Source: Colius striatus
Lineage: Eukaryota > Chordata > Aves > Coliiformes > Coliidae
Reading direction: 5' to 3'
Assembly: GCF_028858725.1 (NCBI RefSeq)
Contig: NC_084768.1
Coordinates: forward strand, 30,100,664-30,164,663
DNA: 64,000 nucleotides
A model generated the notes under the pieces. It was given only the letters and a program-made list of their open reading frames with translations. It searched no databases and had not been told where the DNA came from. Shown here piece after piece: positions 1 through 44,090 of this stretch (positions are counted from its first letter, which is position 1; each line of letters starts with the position of its first letter). The position numbers and the translations under genes were made by a program.

Positions 1-22816
<22,816 letters not shown>

Positions 22817-23400
22817 GCCCCGGCCGCCGCCACGCGCACTGGCAGGGTCCGGCCGCGGCACGGGGACTCGGGAGAGAAGAAGGAAGGAAAGCGGAGATGG
22901 CCTTTACCCCCCCTTGGCAGAGGCTGCTCTCTTCTGGTCTTCTGTTTCTTTTGTTTGTTTGTTTGTTTGTTTTTCTTTCTTTCTTTAATTTCGTTTGTTT
23001 TCCTTCCTTGGATTTAACCATTTCACACGCTGAGAGGATCCAGAGATTCCTTGGGCACAAACCAAAAGGCAACCACGGGGGAGGGGAAAAAAAGGATGGT
23101 TCGCTCAGCCCCTGCCCCCCCCTCCCTGCCCTCCCTTGCCAATACCAAAAGCTAACCTGGAAATCTTAATACCTCTTTCCCGAAGGAAGCGGTCGCTGGA
23201 GGGATACACCAAGGTTGCAAAGTGCAAAAAAAAAAAACCTTGACAAAAATCACACGGGGAATTAGAAAAGGAAGAGAAAGAGCAAGCGAGGAAAGCTGTG
23301 ACACTTAGAACCTCACGCGACACCGAAAGCAATGGCTTTGCAGAGCGCTTCTCCCGCCCGCCCCGAGACATGCAAACTCCTCTGTTCGTGAAGATGCTTC

Positions 23401-23406
23401 AATAAA
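23401..23406 (+). terminator. ZSWIM5: Candidate proximal poly(A) signal of ZSWIM5
   Basis: A perfect AATAAA lies 585 bp after the ZSWIM5 stop. It would give a short 3'UTR that excludes the AU-rich and CpG-rich blocks downstream. Confidence 0.5.
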
Positions 23407-23759
23407 AACAAGTTAAAGTAACTGTTCTCAGGGATTGCTTACTAAAAGTAACACAAAAGACAAAAAAAAAAGCATTTATGATACTGTAAATACTATAGTA
23501 TATGTGTCAATTATTAAATTGTAAAGTTATAATTATTTATAATTCTGTCTTTCATTTGGGGGATACTTGAAATTGTCGTGGGCTGGGGCGATTGTTTTTA
23601 TTATTGCTATTATTATTATTATTGTTGTTGTTATTATTATAACTATTATTTAAACAAAACAAAAACCACACGAAACAAAACCACAGATAAAAAAAAAGAG
23701 GAGGAGGCACGCGAACATTTCTCAGGTTCCCACGGCATCGTTAGCAGCGAGAAGGGTGC

Positions 23760-24150
23760 GGGGGGAGGCAAACGTCCGCTCGACTCGCAGCCCCGGCGCG
23801 GACGGACGGACGGACGGCAGGAGGAGCGGCAGCGCAGCGCCGGAGGACAGCGGCGGAAGGGACTCGCTCGGGCGCACGGGGAGGCAGGAGAAGGGAGGAG
23901 ACGGTGCCCATCGCCTCGGCCAGCGCCGGCTCCTGTGCGGCGGGCGCGGCTGGGTGAGGTGCCCGGGCGGGCGCGGGGCTCCGGGGCTGCCCGGGGCGGG
24001 AGCGGCGGCTCCGGGGCCAGGAGCGGGGGCAGCCCCGCAGCGCTGCTCTCCCCGGCGCCGCGGCACAGCCGCCGCTCGGCTCGGCCCTCCCGGCGGCGCC
24101 CGGCGCCCGCTCAGACTCTCCAGCCCCGCGGCGGCGGCTCTTCGGTTTTA
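23760..24150. promoter_or_regulatory. CpG-rich island embedded in the ZSWIM5 3'UTR
   Basis: About 390 bp are extremely GC- and CpG-dense (a GGAC tetranucleotide run at about 23801-23818, then many CGG/GCC tracts), flanked on both sides by AT-rich UTR. It has a promoter-like look, with GC boxes and a donor-like CTGGGTGAGG near 23951. No recognisable protein is encoded, and the frames open through it reflect GC bias. It may be an unannotated transcription start for a short + strand transcript ending at the AATAAA at 24482, or merely a structured UTR segment. Confidence 0.45.
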
Positions 24151-24481
24151 GTTCATTTTCTTTGCCAGCGGGTTGGGAGGGCTGGGGGGGGAGGGCAGGG
24201 CCGGTCTGGATGGTGACTCGTAGTTAGAGAATGTGGGCTAGTTATCTGCTGTCTGGTTTGACGTTGAATTTTTTTTGGCAAGTGACTTTGTGTCCGTGCT
24301 CCGGCCAGGAAAGCAATTGTACTGGGTCTGTGTCGCCACCGGACTAGCGGGCTTCAGCCACTCTGTTTCTCTCCTTTTTTTCCTTCCCTCTTTTTTCTTT
24401 TGGTTGTTTTTCTCTTTGTTTTCTTTCTGCGTGCGTGCGTGCGTGTATGTGTGTGTGCGACCTCTTCATCTGATGTTTAAT

Positions 24482-24487
24482 AATAAA
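24482..24487 (+). terminator. ZSWIM5: Candidate distal poly(A) signal of ZSWIM5
   Basis: A perfect AATAAA is preceded by a GT-rich segment. It is the last + strand signal before the convergent UROD gene and is the likely end of the long ZSWIM5 3'UTR. Confidence 0.55.
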
Positions 24488-24505
24488 AGGGATGAACGTT
24501 ACCAC

Positions 24506-25364
24506 CTGTAGCTTTGCTGCCTGTCTCTGAAGTTGGAGGGGTCACCTGCGCTTGCTGGGCAGTGATGGAAGCAGGGCAGCCCCCTGTTGTACCCAGCTCC
24601 TGCACCCCAAGCAAGGAGATGGAGCAGCAGCAAGGCGCCCTGCCCACCCTGCTGCCACTGCCCCATCCATGCTGCAGCCAGCCTGGGCTCCAGTGAGTGT
24701 GCTGCAGTGTGGGATGGCGTGGGCACAGAGTCAGAACACAAGGTACTTGCTGGCACCCTGTGCTGCTTTCTGCAGGGGTTGCTGAGCCCTGGGCAGACTT
24801 GGCCCCGAGAATCAGGAGAGATGTGTGTCAGGGAGAGATCTCCAGGACTAGTGGGATGGTCCCCAAGAGGCTCTGGCAGCTGGGGGAGGAGGAGGGTGGT
24901 GCTAGGGCCATGATACTGCTGCCACAGCACAACAGGGTGCTTGTGATGGGAGTGTTTGGAGGGCTCCTGCCCTGTGGCTGGCTGTCCCCCAGTTGAGTCC
25001 TGCCAGGTTTCCCACCCACTGGGGGAGGCCCTGGGTCGATGTCACGGTGCCCATTCCCACCTGAGCAGGACTCTGAACCTGTGGCAGGGGTGGGCCAGCC
25101 TCAGGCAGCCCCTCTTCCCCTCCAGCGCCAAGCGTGTCCGTGCTGCCGGGACATGCTTATTGTGCTCTGTGCTCACACAAACCCTTGGCATGACACTGTG
25201 CAGCCTGGTAGGGAGGAGCATCCCCATTTCCCCATCCTGACCTGCAGGATGGGCTCGGGGGCTTACCCTGACCTCACATGCCCCACTGCCAGGCTGCCAT
25301 CGCTGCCCATCTCCTCCAGGGCCATCCAGTTCCCAGTCCCCCCAGCCAGAGCCACGCGGCTGCT
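24506..25364. other. Intergenic spacer between the convergent 3' ends of ZSWIM5 and UROD
   Basis: About 860 bp of unique, GC-rich sequence without a recognisable gene or repeat on either strand. Frames of about 100 codons are present but match no family and have no splice-linked partners. Nothing else was seen. Confidence 0.6.
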
Positions 25365-25380
25365 GCAGACAAGGTGCTGG

Positions 25381-25386
25381 TTTAAT
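25381..25386 (-). terminator. UROD: Candidate poly(A) signal of UROD (ATTAAA)
   Basis: On the - strand an ATTAAA variant signal lies about 90 bp after the UROD stop codon (stop at 25477-25479). It would give a very short 3'UTR ending near 25365. No AATAAA was seen closer on this strand. Confidence 0.55.
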
Positions 25387-25476
25387 GCTGCAGCCCAGCC
25401 TGGAGCAAGCCCTGTGCCAACACACTGCTTGGGGTGACTGTGCCCGAACCAGAGTCCTGTCCCCAAACCCCCAGGC

Positions 25477-28400
25477 TCAGCTGTGCTTGTTGATGTGGCG
25501 GGAATGAGCGTGCACAGCCTCCACGAAGGCACCCACGTGCTCGGGGTTCATGTCGGGGTAGAGGCCGTGGCCCAGGTTGGCGATGTAGCGTTGCGTCCCG
25601 AAACCTTCCAGCATCTTCTTCACCAGCTCGCCAATCTTCTCCTGCAAGCACAGTGGGAAGCCGTCAGTGAGCCCAGGTACATCAGTTCCCAGCCAGCCTG
25701 GAGAATGCTGGGACATGAGCCAGCAGGAGGCCTTTAACATAGGCTGGACCCAGTCCCTGCTGCTGACTGCAGCTCACCTTGGGAGCATAGAGAGCGCAGG
25801 GATCCAGGTTCCCTTGCAGGGTGACATCTTTTCCTATCTGTGCACTGCAGTAGGGAGGAAATTGGTGAGTTGTATGTGGTGCAGAGGCTGGGGACAGCCA
25901 GGCGCCTGCAACCCCCACTGCAGGGAACACAGGACCCCTCAGTGAAGCCCCTGATTGTTGTTAGCTCCACGCAGCACAGGGGCCCAGCTGTCCTTGCCTC
26001 TGGAGCTAAAACCTCCAGGCCTGGGATGGCTCAGGGCAGAGGAATAGGTCAGGGGACCCAGCCTGGGGTGCTGCCCAGGCACCCGAGCGCTCTGCCAGAC
26101 TCTTACCGAGCTTCCTGGGGCCGGATGGTCCAGTCGAGACCGACCACCTCGTAGCCAGCCCGGGCCAGGTCGCGCAGAGCGTAGTGTGCGTCCTTCGCAA
26201 AGATGATCTGTGGAGGCAGGAGATGAGCAGTAACTTGGGTCAGGCCCCTCTCCACAGGCCAGACTGCGGGACCAGACGCCATGCCAGGGTCAATCCAGGT
26301 GGCCCCCACTCACCATGGGCACCAGAGGCAGTGCCTCCTCCTTCAGTTTGCTCTTGACAGCCTGGGCGATCTCTCTGATGTAAGGCAGGGCAAATTCCTG
26401 GAACTGCTCCGGGCCCAGGTGCCCCGCGTGGGACTCGAACAGCTGGAGCGCCTGCCAGGGACACAGGGCTGGGAGAGACGCACCTCAGGCCCTCCTCCTC
26501 CCACGGGCTGGACCCTCTCCTCTCCATGTCCCTAGTCCCTGCCTGGCCCTGTCCCCACGGCCCCAGGACACACCTGCGCTCCAGCAGCCACCTGCCCCAC
26601 CAGGTAGTCAGTGATGACATCGGCCAGCAGCCGCAGCAGGCGGTGACTGGCCTCGGGGTGCCGGTACAGCCAGCTCTTGGCCTTGGACATTGTAGAGGAG
26701 CCGCCACCTTCAATCATGTAGGACATGAGCGTCCACTGCAGAAAAGGAGAGGAGTGAGGAGGGTGATGGGAGACAGAGGAAGATGCGCAAGGCCGGTCAC
26801 AATGCTGAAGGTGGGACCTGCAGGCAGCTCAGAGCCTGGGGTACAGCAGCTCCTGCATGTGACATCCCCCACCTACACAACCCAGTAGCACCCACAGCTC
26901 GGAGGGGTGTCACAGCCAGAGCGAGCAGAGAAGCGCAGCCGCGAGGCCGGGATGGCAGAGCCACGGGACTCACGGGCGCCCCGGAGAAGCCGATGAGCGG
27001 CACTCTGCCCTCCAGGCTGTGGCGTGTCAGCGTGATGGCCTGGAACACGTAACCCAGCTCCGCCGTCACGTCCACCTTCTGGCGCAGTTTCAGCAGATCC
27101 TCCACCTCCTTCAGAGGCTCCGTGAATGTGGGTCCTTTGCCGGGGACCATGACAACCTCCATGCCCAGTGCCTAGGGACAGGGCAGAAATGGAAGAGGTG
27201 GGAATGGGGTAACCCCCAAACCCAGCGCAGTTCCCAGCTGCTGCTCCCCGCCAGTGGCCATGGCTCTCACCTGGGGCACCACCAGGATGTCAGAGAAGAT
27301 GATGGCAGCATCCAGGGGGAATCGCCTGAGTGGCTGCGGAGGGGAAGAAGCGGTGTCAGGGAGGGGCTGGGATCACCTCCCCAACAAGGACCTGGATGAG
27401 CATGTGGAGCAGTGGAGTTTCCAAGAACTACACACCTTGTACACAACCCATCCCCTCCTGAGTAGGGAAGAAGAGACTCACAGCTCCTCCCCTGGGGGAA
27501 CACTCACCTGCAGTGTCAGCTCACAGCACAGTTTGGGGCTTCGGCAAGTGGCAAAGAAATCCTGCGCTGCCCGGGTCTCCCGAAACTCTGTGAGGGAGCA
27601 GCCCGAGCGTCACGGGGCGAGCAGCAGGCCCCCCCTCGCCATCCCCCCGCCCCGCACGCCCCCGCCTGCTCACCGGGCAGATAGCGTCCCGCCTGCCGCA
27701 TGCACCACACCGGCGTGTGCTCCGTCTCCTCCCCGCGTGCCGCTCGCAGGAACGTGTCGTTCTTCAGCTTGGGGAAGCCCTTGGGGCTGCAGATGAGCAA
27801 GCAGAGACGGATTGTTACCCGCGAGGCATCTGCTGGCCCTGCCAAATCCCTACGGCTGGGAGCACGGGTTGCCAGGGCCAGCAGCTCGGCCCTGCTCCCC
27901 GGGCAGTGGCTGCAGGGAAGGGCTCGCACTCGGTGCGACAAACGTGACAAATGCTGCCCAGGGCCTCTCCCTGCTCGGGATCATGGAGAGGCGATGCCAG
28001 GCCATGGGCCCCGTGAGATTAAGTTATCAGAGCCAGCAGCTGCTCCCGCTTGGAGAGATTTGGGGCCAGCAGGTCAGCAGCCCTGCCGCCAGCATCCCGG
28101 CCCCTATCTTTGCCTTGCAGCTCCCAGAGCCCCGGGCGCCCGCCAAGGCGGCAGCTACGTGTCTCAGGCTTCCCTCCATGGTGTCAGCCCAGGGGCTGCT
28201 GGAGCCCGGCCTGCCCCAGGCGTGGGGCAACCGCACAGGATGGCCAGGGCTGTCCTGCTGTGACAGACAGGGGCTGTGGGGAAAAAGTCCCCAACGGCTC
28301 CTGTGTAGGACCAGTCACTTCACTGCCACACCAGTGGCCCTGCTGATCCATCGTCCCAGTGAGGGGTCAGCACTTCCAGTGCTTCACCAGCATGGCATCA

Positions 28401-29193
28401 GCCCTCCCAGCACCTCACCAGTGACCCCAGGGCAGGATCCTTGTGTCAGCACCATCTCCCCAGGGCCACCCCAGAGCCACCCCAGTGTCCCAGCACAGGA
28501 CTCCAGTGTCACATCGCCGCTCCCGGGGCCACCCCAGTGTCCCAGCACAGGACCCCAGTGTCACATCGCCGCTCCTGGGGCCACCCCAGTGTCCCAGCAC
28601 AGGACCCCAGTGTCAGATCGCCGCTCCCGGGGCCACCCCAGTGTCCCAGCACAGGACCCCAGTGTCACATCGCCGCTCCCGGGGCCACCCCAGTGTCCCA
28701 GCACAGGACTCCAGTGTCAGATCGCCGCTCCCGGGACCACCCCAGTGTCCCCAGCACAGGACCCCAGTGTCACATCGCCGCTCCCGGGGCCACCCCAGTG
28801 TCCCAGCACAGGACCCCAGTGTCACATCGCCGCTCCCGGGGCCACCCCAGTGTCCCAGCACAGGACTCCAGTGTCAGATCGCCGCTCCCGGGGCCATCCC
28901 AGTGTCCCAGCACAGGACCCCAGTGTCAGATCGCTGATCCCAGGGCCACCCCAGTGTCCCAGCACAGGACCCCAGTGTCAGATCGCCGCTCCCGGGGCCA
29001 CCCCAGTGTCCCAGCACAGGACCCCAGTGTCAGATCGCTGATCCCAGGGCCACCCCAGTGTCCCCAGCACAGGACCCCAGTGTCAGATCGCCGCTCCCGG
29101 GGTCACACCAGTGTCCCCCGTGCAGGCTCCGGTGCGTGCCCCCACCGTCCCCGCGCCGGTTACTCACAGCAGCCGCTCGCCGCCACCCTCCAT
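25477..29193 (-). CDS. UROD: Uroporphyrinogen decarboxylase, complete, 10 coding exons
   Basis: Exons in transcript order (- strand): 29193-29168, 27786-27674, 27587-27508, 27333-27271, 27171-26974, 26735-26574, 26451-26314, 26207-26107, 25844-25778 and 25641-25477. All are GT-AG and in frame, giving 370 aa (human 367). The enzyme removes four acetate carboxyls from uroporphyrinogen III to make coproporphyrinogen III, the fifth step of heme synthesis, in the cytosol as a homodimeric TIM barrel without cofactor. Seen motifs: [22 protein letters not shown] with the two substrate-binding arginines (R39, R43 here), [14 protein letters not shown] with the catalytic aspartate, [45 protein letters not shown] and [10 protein letters not shown] with the conserved histidine. 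The chosen ATG has A at -3 and G at +4 and gives the expected length. The frame is open further upstream through two more ATGs (29292, 29427). Exon 1 codes for only eight complete codons, as in mammals. Confidence 0.97.
27787..29167 (-). other. UROD: UROD intron 1
   Basis: The intron joins the eight-codon exon 1 to exon 2 (phase 2). Its 5' half (28370-29117) is taken up by a 52-bp minisatellite. The remainder is unique GC-rich sequence without recognisable features. Confidence 0.8.
28480..29117. repeat. 52-bp minisatellite, about 12 units, in UROD intron 1
   Basis: The anchor CAGCACAGG recurs at 28491, 28543, 28595, 28647, 28699, 28752, 28804, 28856, 28908, 28960, 29012 and 29065: a 52-bp period with two 53-bp steps. 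Units are nearly identical, differing mainly at TCACATCG/TCAGATCG and GCTCCCGGG/GATCCCAGG, so there are higher-order variants. Degenerate partial units extend left to about 28370. On the UROD sense strand each unit carries several GGG/GGGG runs. Because 52 is not a multiple of three, the array gives long open frames in all + frames; these are not genes. The array starts about 50 bp from the UROD exon 1 splice donor. Confidence 0.95.
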
Positions 29194-29530
29194 CCTCCCG
29201 CGCCGCTCCGCGGCCCCTCCGTTGCGGCGCGTTGCGGTGCGTTGCGGCGCGCCCCGCCTCTCCCCGCCCCCGCCCCGCCCCGCCGCCGCCATCTTGCCGT
29301 AGCCCCGCCTCTCCGCGCCCCGCCGCCCGCCCCTCCTCACGCTGCCATCTTGCCCCGCAATCGCTCCTCCGTACGCCTCACGGGCGCCGCCATCTTGCTC
29401 TACGTCCGCCCCGGAGGGCGTTGCCATCTTGCCTGGCCGGCGGGCGGGGTTTGCCGTAAACCCCCGAGTAGCGACCCCGCGTGCGCAGGGTTCGGGCCGC
29501 GGCCGCCCGTGCGGGGGGCCCCGGGAGGCG
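29194..29530. promoter_or_regulatory. Bidirectional CpG-rich promoter between UROD and HECTD3
   Basis: The start codons of UROD (-) and HECTD3 (+) are 337 bp apart across CpG-dense sequence without a TATA box. Four YY1-type motifs (GCCATCTTG core) lie in the same orientation, with the ATCTTG at 29291, 29347, 29392 and 29426. Read in the UROD direction they are CAAGATGGC, the orientation usual for YY1 sites just downstream of a start site. GC boxes are frequent at 29260-29340. Head-to-head UROD/HECTD3 arrangement is also the human order, so the shared promoter is probably ancient. Confidence 0.85.
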
Positions 29531-39939
<10,409 letters not shown>

Positions 39940-40030
39940 TGTTGCAGCCTGACTGAGCAGCATGGACAATATTTGGACAGAGCCTGTACAGTGGGAAGAG
40001 CTCCCCTGTACCCCTAGGATGTGTATATAA

Positions 40031-40036
40031 AATAAA
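40031..40036 (+). terminator. HECTD3: Poly(A) signal of HECTD3
   Basis: A perfect AATAAA lies 92 bp after the HECTD3 stop (TGA 39937-39939), predicting a 3'UTR of about 115 bp. Confidence 0.8.
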
Positions 40037-40059
40037 CATATAGATGTGAAGCCTGGCTC

Positions 40060-43000
40060 ACAGCAGTGGTAACCAGAACCTCTTTGGACATGGGGGTTTG
40101 GGCCTTCGGCATGGTGGGAGGTAGTTTGGAGTGTAAATGTGATTGCAATACTGAAACCCTGGCCCAGCCTCATGACATCTGAACAGTCTGTTAGGCTTTT
40201 CTAATGGGTCTCTTCTCCACATGTCCCTGTTGCAGCTGCACAACTTGCTCCTCCCAGGCTGCTCTCTGCTCCAACCAGGAGTAGGGTAGGGCCACAGAGC
40301 TGTACGTCAGCTCACAGCACAGGACAGGGAACTGGCAGCTGCTGCCAAGACCACAGGGATGCTCACAGATGCTCAGTGTGTCCTAGTCCATGTGTCCTGA
40401 CCAAAATCTGTTGCCTTGTTCCTGCTCTCACATGAGGTCGGTGGAAATGAGATGCCCAGTCCAGGTTTAGGAGGAAGGAGGCAGGCTGGTGGCAGGTGCT
40501 GCAGGGGTGCCACTGGCTACCAGGTGTCACAGCAGACCTGCACGGTGGGACTGTGGGTGCTGTCAGGAAAGGAAAGGACAGGACTCCCTTGCTTGTACAT
40601 AGCCCATAATCCGAGATCCTCTCACCACCCGTGGTTCCCTGCACCCCTGTGCAGAACCGACTGCTGGGGGAGCTGCTTCCCCACAGGAGGTGTGGGAGCT
40701 GTCTGCTTCCCTCCTGCTGTGTAACCTTCAGTTCTGCATCCAGCATGCTGCAGGCTCTTTGAGCCTTGGTTTTCCCCTAAAAGCCAGTGTGACAACTACA
40801 TGGAGATGTGCAGGCAGGGCCAAGCTCTTCCCTCTGACAGTGGGGGTTAGAGCAGCAGCAGCAGGCACAGTGGTGCCAGGCTGTGATCCCCTCTGCTGTG
40901 GGGAGGTAGGTGGGGCTTTCAGGTAGACAGGGTAATCTTTTTGCCTCAGGAGTGAAGAGACTTGAGTGCCAAGGGTTGGAGCTCCCTGAGCAGGTGGACA
41001 CACACTGTGTGAGCAAGGAGAGGGCGATGCAGTCTTTACAACTTCAAGATGATTGGATACGCTCCTTGATCTGGGTGGGTGTGAAGTCCCATCTGCTGGA
41101 AGAGGGAAGTTTTTGGAAACCCCAGAGTCACCTCAGTAATGAGCTATGTGACTTTGTGACTGATTTCAATGCCAGTGTCAACAGGAGCAGAGCCCATGTG
41201 ATACTTTTCAGCGCTGGTGGCTGAGTCACTTGCTAGAGTGTCTTGTTTTATGTGTTCAGGAACAAGCTGGTGAAAGGACTTTGATCTGCTGGCTTGGCCT
41301 CAGTCAGGAATGTTGGTGAAGGAGTCTTCAGCATCCAGCTGGGATTTGAAGTGAGCCATCTCAAATCCTTTCTGGTATCGATCCTGCTTTTCCCAACCTT
41401 CCCCACTTGTCTAAGGGAGATCAGCAGAAGGTCACATTAGTTACTGGACAGAAATAGAAACAGCAAGAAAATTTACCTCCTCGCTGGTGTTTTATTGCTG
41501 GGCTGGGGACAATTAGTTGATGAGTGAGTCAGGGCAAGATAGTCTTTAGTGGAGCATGAGCTGATGTCACCTGTGAGGATGGGCAGGTGAAGAGCCAGCT
41601 GGGGCTGTTCAGGGTGACCAGCTGCAGGGGAATGGGCAGCTCTGGCTGAGACGTGGCCAATGGGTCACCACAGCTGCCCTGGCCTTGGTGGCAGCAGCTG
41701 ACAGAGTAGCTGAGGTAATTAGGGAGGTATCCAGAACAGCTCAGGCTTCTCATTGAGGGATGAGATGTTTGGACAGCCCTATTCCCTCTCCCCATCCATG
41801 TATACCATCCCAGCCTTCCATGGTAAGAAGCCTGAAGTAGTGGGATCCTTCCCTAGCAGCATCATGGTATCTCCATCCTTGGAGATGCATAAGACTTCTC
41901 TTACAGCCCTTGGCAATCTGATTCCAGTCTTCTCCATCTGGCTTCAGGTCTAGAGCACTCGATGACTAGTTATTGACCTTTGTCATATTTCTCTGCTCTT
42001 CCTCCTAGCAAGGTCTTTTAGCCCCTGACTTCTCACAGCCCGAGAAGAGTGCTGCCCCAGGGCTTGCTGGAACTCAGAGGGGAAGATCCAGCTGGTGGCA
42101 GGGATTTCTGTTAAAAAGAGACTGTAGTAGCAGGACCCTGGCCCTAGCAGGAAAACTGCAGTTGGGAGCTCACCTGGGATGGTCTGGGTTTAACCTCCCC
42201 AAGGATACTGAGAAAAACATTGTTTTACCATATATACCATTGTTTGGCTGTCCATTTTGTGTTACGGCCATACACGTGTTGGAGAATGGCAGCAGCCACT
42301 GCTGTAGTGTTATATTGAGGTGTTGAGCCTTGTGAAAGCTCTTCCCCTTGCAGGAAGAGCCCACTGCTGAAGTGAGGTCTCAGCAGAGATCACTTAGTGC
42401 ATGGACAAATGTGACTGCTGAGCAAGGAGGCCAGGATAAGCTGCAGATCCTCTGTCTCCTCTGAAGCGTTCTGAAGCCAACAGCAAACTGAATTACTGCT
42501 GTGACAGCCCAGCGAGCTGTCATAAAGGTCAACCTGGCTCACCTCTCAGGGGCCCAAAAGAGGTGTTATTTCAATCCTGACTCACGTTCATTCTCCTACA
42601 ATCTCTAAAGCTGCAGGTAGGAGCTGTCTCCTGCCCTGTTTGATACGACACAAGTCAGTCCCCTGGCCCTGGACTCCTGCTCTGCGTGGGCTGGGGTGAA
42701 GGAGCCCTCCTGGGCACCAGGAACCAGAAGCTGTGTCCCCCCTACACCACCCCCTTAGGCTCAAGTCAGTAAAGATGAATTATTCAAGCTAGGGTCATTT
42801 TCAGGAAGGTGCTGGTGCCCCAGTGAAGCTGTGAGGAGGAGGCAGCTGGAGGTGCCTGAGCTTTACTGGGGCGGTAGGGATAAGCTGGGGCAGGGACTGA
42901 TGCTATGATGGCTCTGTAACCACTCGCACTCTCCTGCCCTCAGCTTGCTGACTTGTCCTAGAATAGCATCAGGTGATTAATAATGCACGTGTAGTCTAGC

Positions 43001-44090
43001 TGTGCTTGTTATTCTGCTAATACCCTGCAGGAGGGCAAGGTGTAAATGGTGTGACTGGATCTGTCTGTCCCTACCTCATGTAGGAGCTAAAATAAAGTGA
43101 GCAAACTAACCACTTCTGGCCTTCCTGATGCCTTATCTGGTCTGGCTGAGGCTCCTGCATCTGCCTGCTGAACAGCAGTGGAGACTGGTGTCATGAGAGG
43201 CGACTGGATCTGAAGCAGAAGTTGGCCCAGTGATTGCCCTTTGCACAGAGGCAGATGGCTCAGAGTATGAACTGGCTCACCAGCTCTGCAACCAGCTTTG
43301 TGGGGTGATGTGTCTGGGGAGGGAGGACACGAGCCCTGCTGGCTGCAGTGAGGAACAAGGCACAAGTCTCCAGTTCTCGCACACCATGGTTCACGGCAAT
43401 TTGCTGCTGGTGAGGCCCGTGCCCACGGCACAGACATGTCTGTGCCACAGGTAACACCACAGGGCTGGCAGCTGTGCCGTGCCTTTGTGGGCAGCGATGG
43501 AGCTGGACTCTGCCCTGCCAGGAGTGCAGGCAGGCGCCAGAGGGGTGCAGGGACCTTTGAGCTCTGCTTGCCCCGTTGTTTCCTGATCCCTAAAGGTAGC
43601 TGTTTCTGCCCAGCCCAGAGAAACTCGGGTGGCACAGGGTGGAGCCGATTTGTTCTCTGCCACCGCCTCGCTGTGGTATGCGGCAGGCAGATCTGATGGG
43701 CTGGAGGGGTTATGTACTGCCGGCTGTTGTGGGCTAGGTGGGTGCTGCTGGGTGTAACGGCCTGGCTCCTGCTGCCTGGATGCCACTGCTGGCTGGGATA
43801 AAGGTGGTCCTGAGCAGGCAAAAGCCCATCATTCTCCCCAGTGGGTGCTTGGAGCCTCTCCCCCTGCTGCAAGCCTGCCTGGGACAGGACTACGTTGCCC
43901 AGGCAGCCAGAAGCTGTCTCTCCCCGTAGCAGAACGCCTGCTTCCCTCTTCCCCGCATCTATGCCGAGATGTAGCCCTTCCCCTGACCCCACGGAGGCCC
44001 ACGCTCTGCTTGCAGGGACGCAGGCAGCAACGGGGATATTGGAGGCTCGGAGGGGAAAGGGGTGGCACGGGTCAGCTCCTGCCCGAGACG
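40060..44090. other. Intergenic region between the two HECTD3 genes
   Basis: About 4 kb contain no recognised gene. No CR1 or other named repeat was recognised, and no leftover of a third HECTD3 copy or of UROD was seen. An AATAAA is present at about 43090 (+). The - strand carries one open frame of 342 codons (43087-44115) without a recognisable domain; its composition is rich in P, S, Q and R. An AT-richer patch with TTAATAATGC lies near 42976-42985. Confidence 0.6.

Larger units (their letters stand above)
22817..24505 (+). other. ZSWIM5: ZSWIM5 3'UTR with two candidate poly(A) signals
   Basis: After the TGA at 22814-22816 comes about 1.7 kb with no long conserved frame. An AATAAA at 23401-23406 could end a short form and another at 24482-24487 a long form. 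In between are simple repeats (TTTG run about 22950-22972, ATT/GTT run about 23598-23650, GTGC run about 24429-24459), an AU-rich segment (about 23460-23560) and a strongly GC/CpG-rich block (about 23760-24150). The next gene, UROD, is convergent, so this UTR has no competing promoter from a known gene. Confidence 0.7.

Noticed and set aside
23578-24216. 212-codon + frame through the CpG-rich 3'UTR block
   Set aside because: Low-complexity R/G/A-rich translation typical of CpG sequence, beginning in a trinucleotide repeat; no protein family.
28480-29117. CRISPR array
   Set aside because: Units are head-to-tail and contiguous without unique spacers, and the locus is in a vertebrate intron: a minisatellite.
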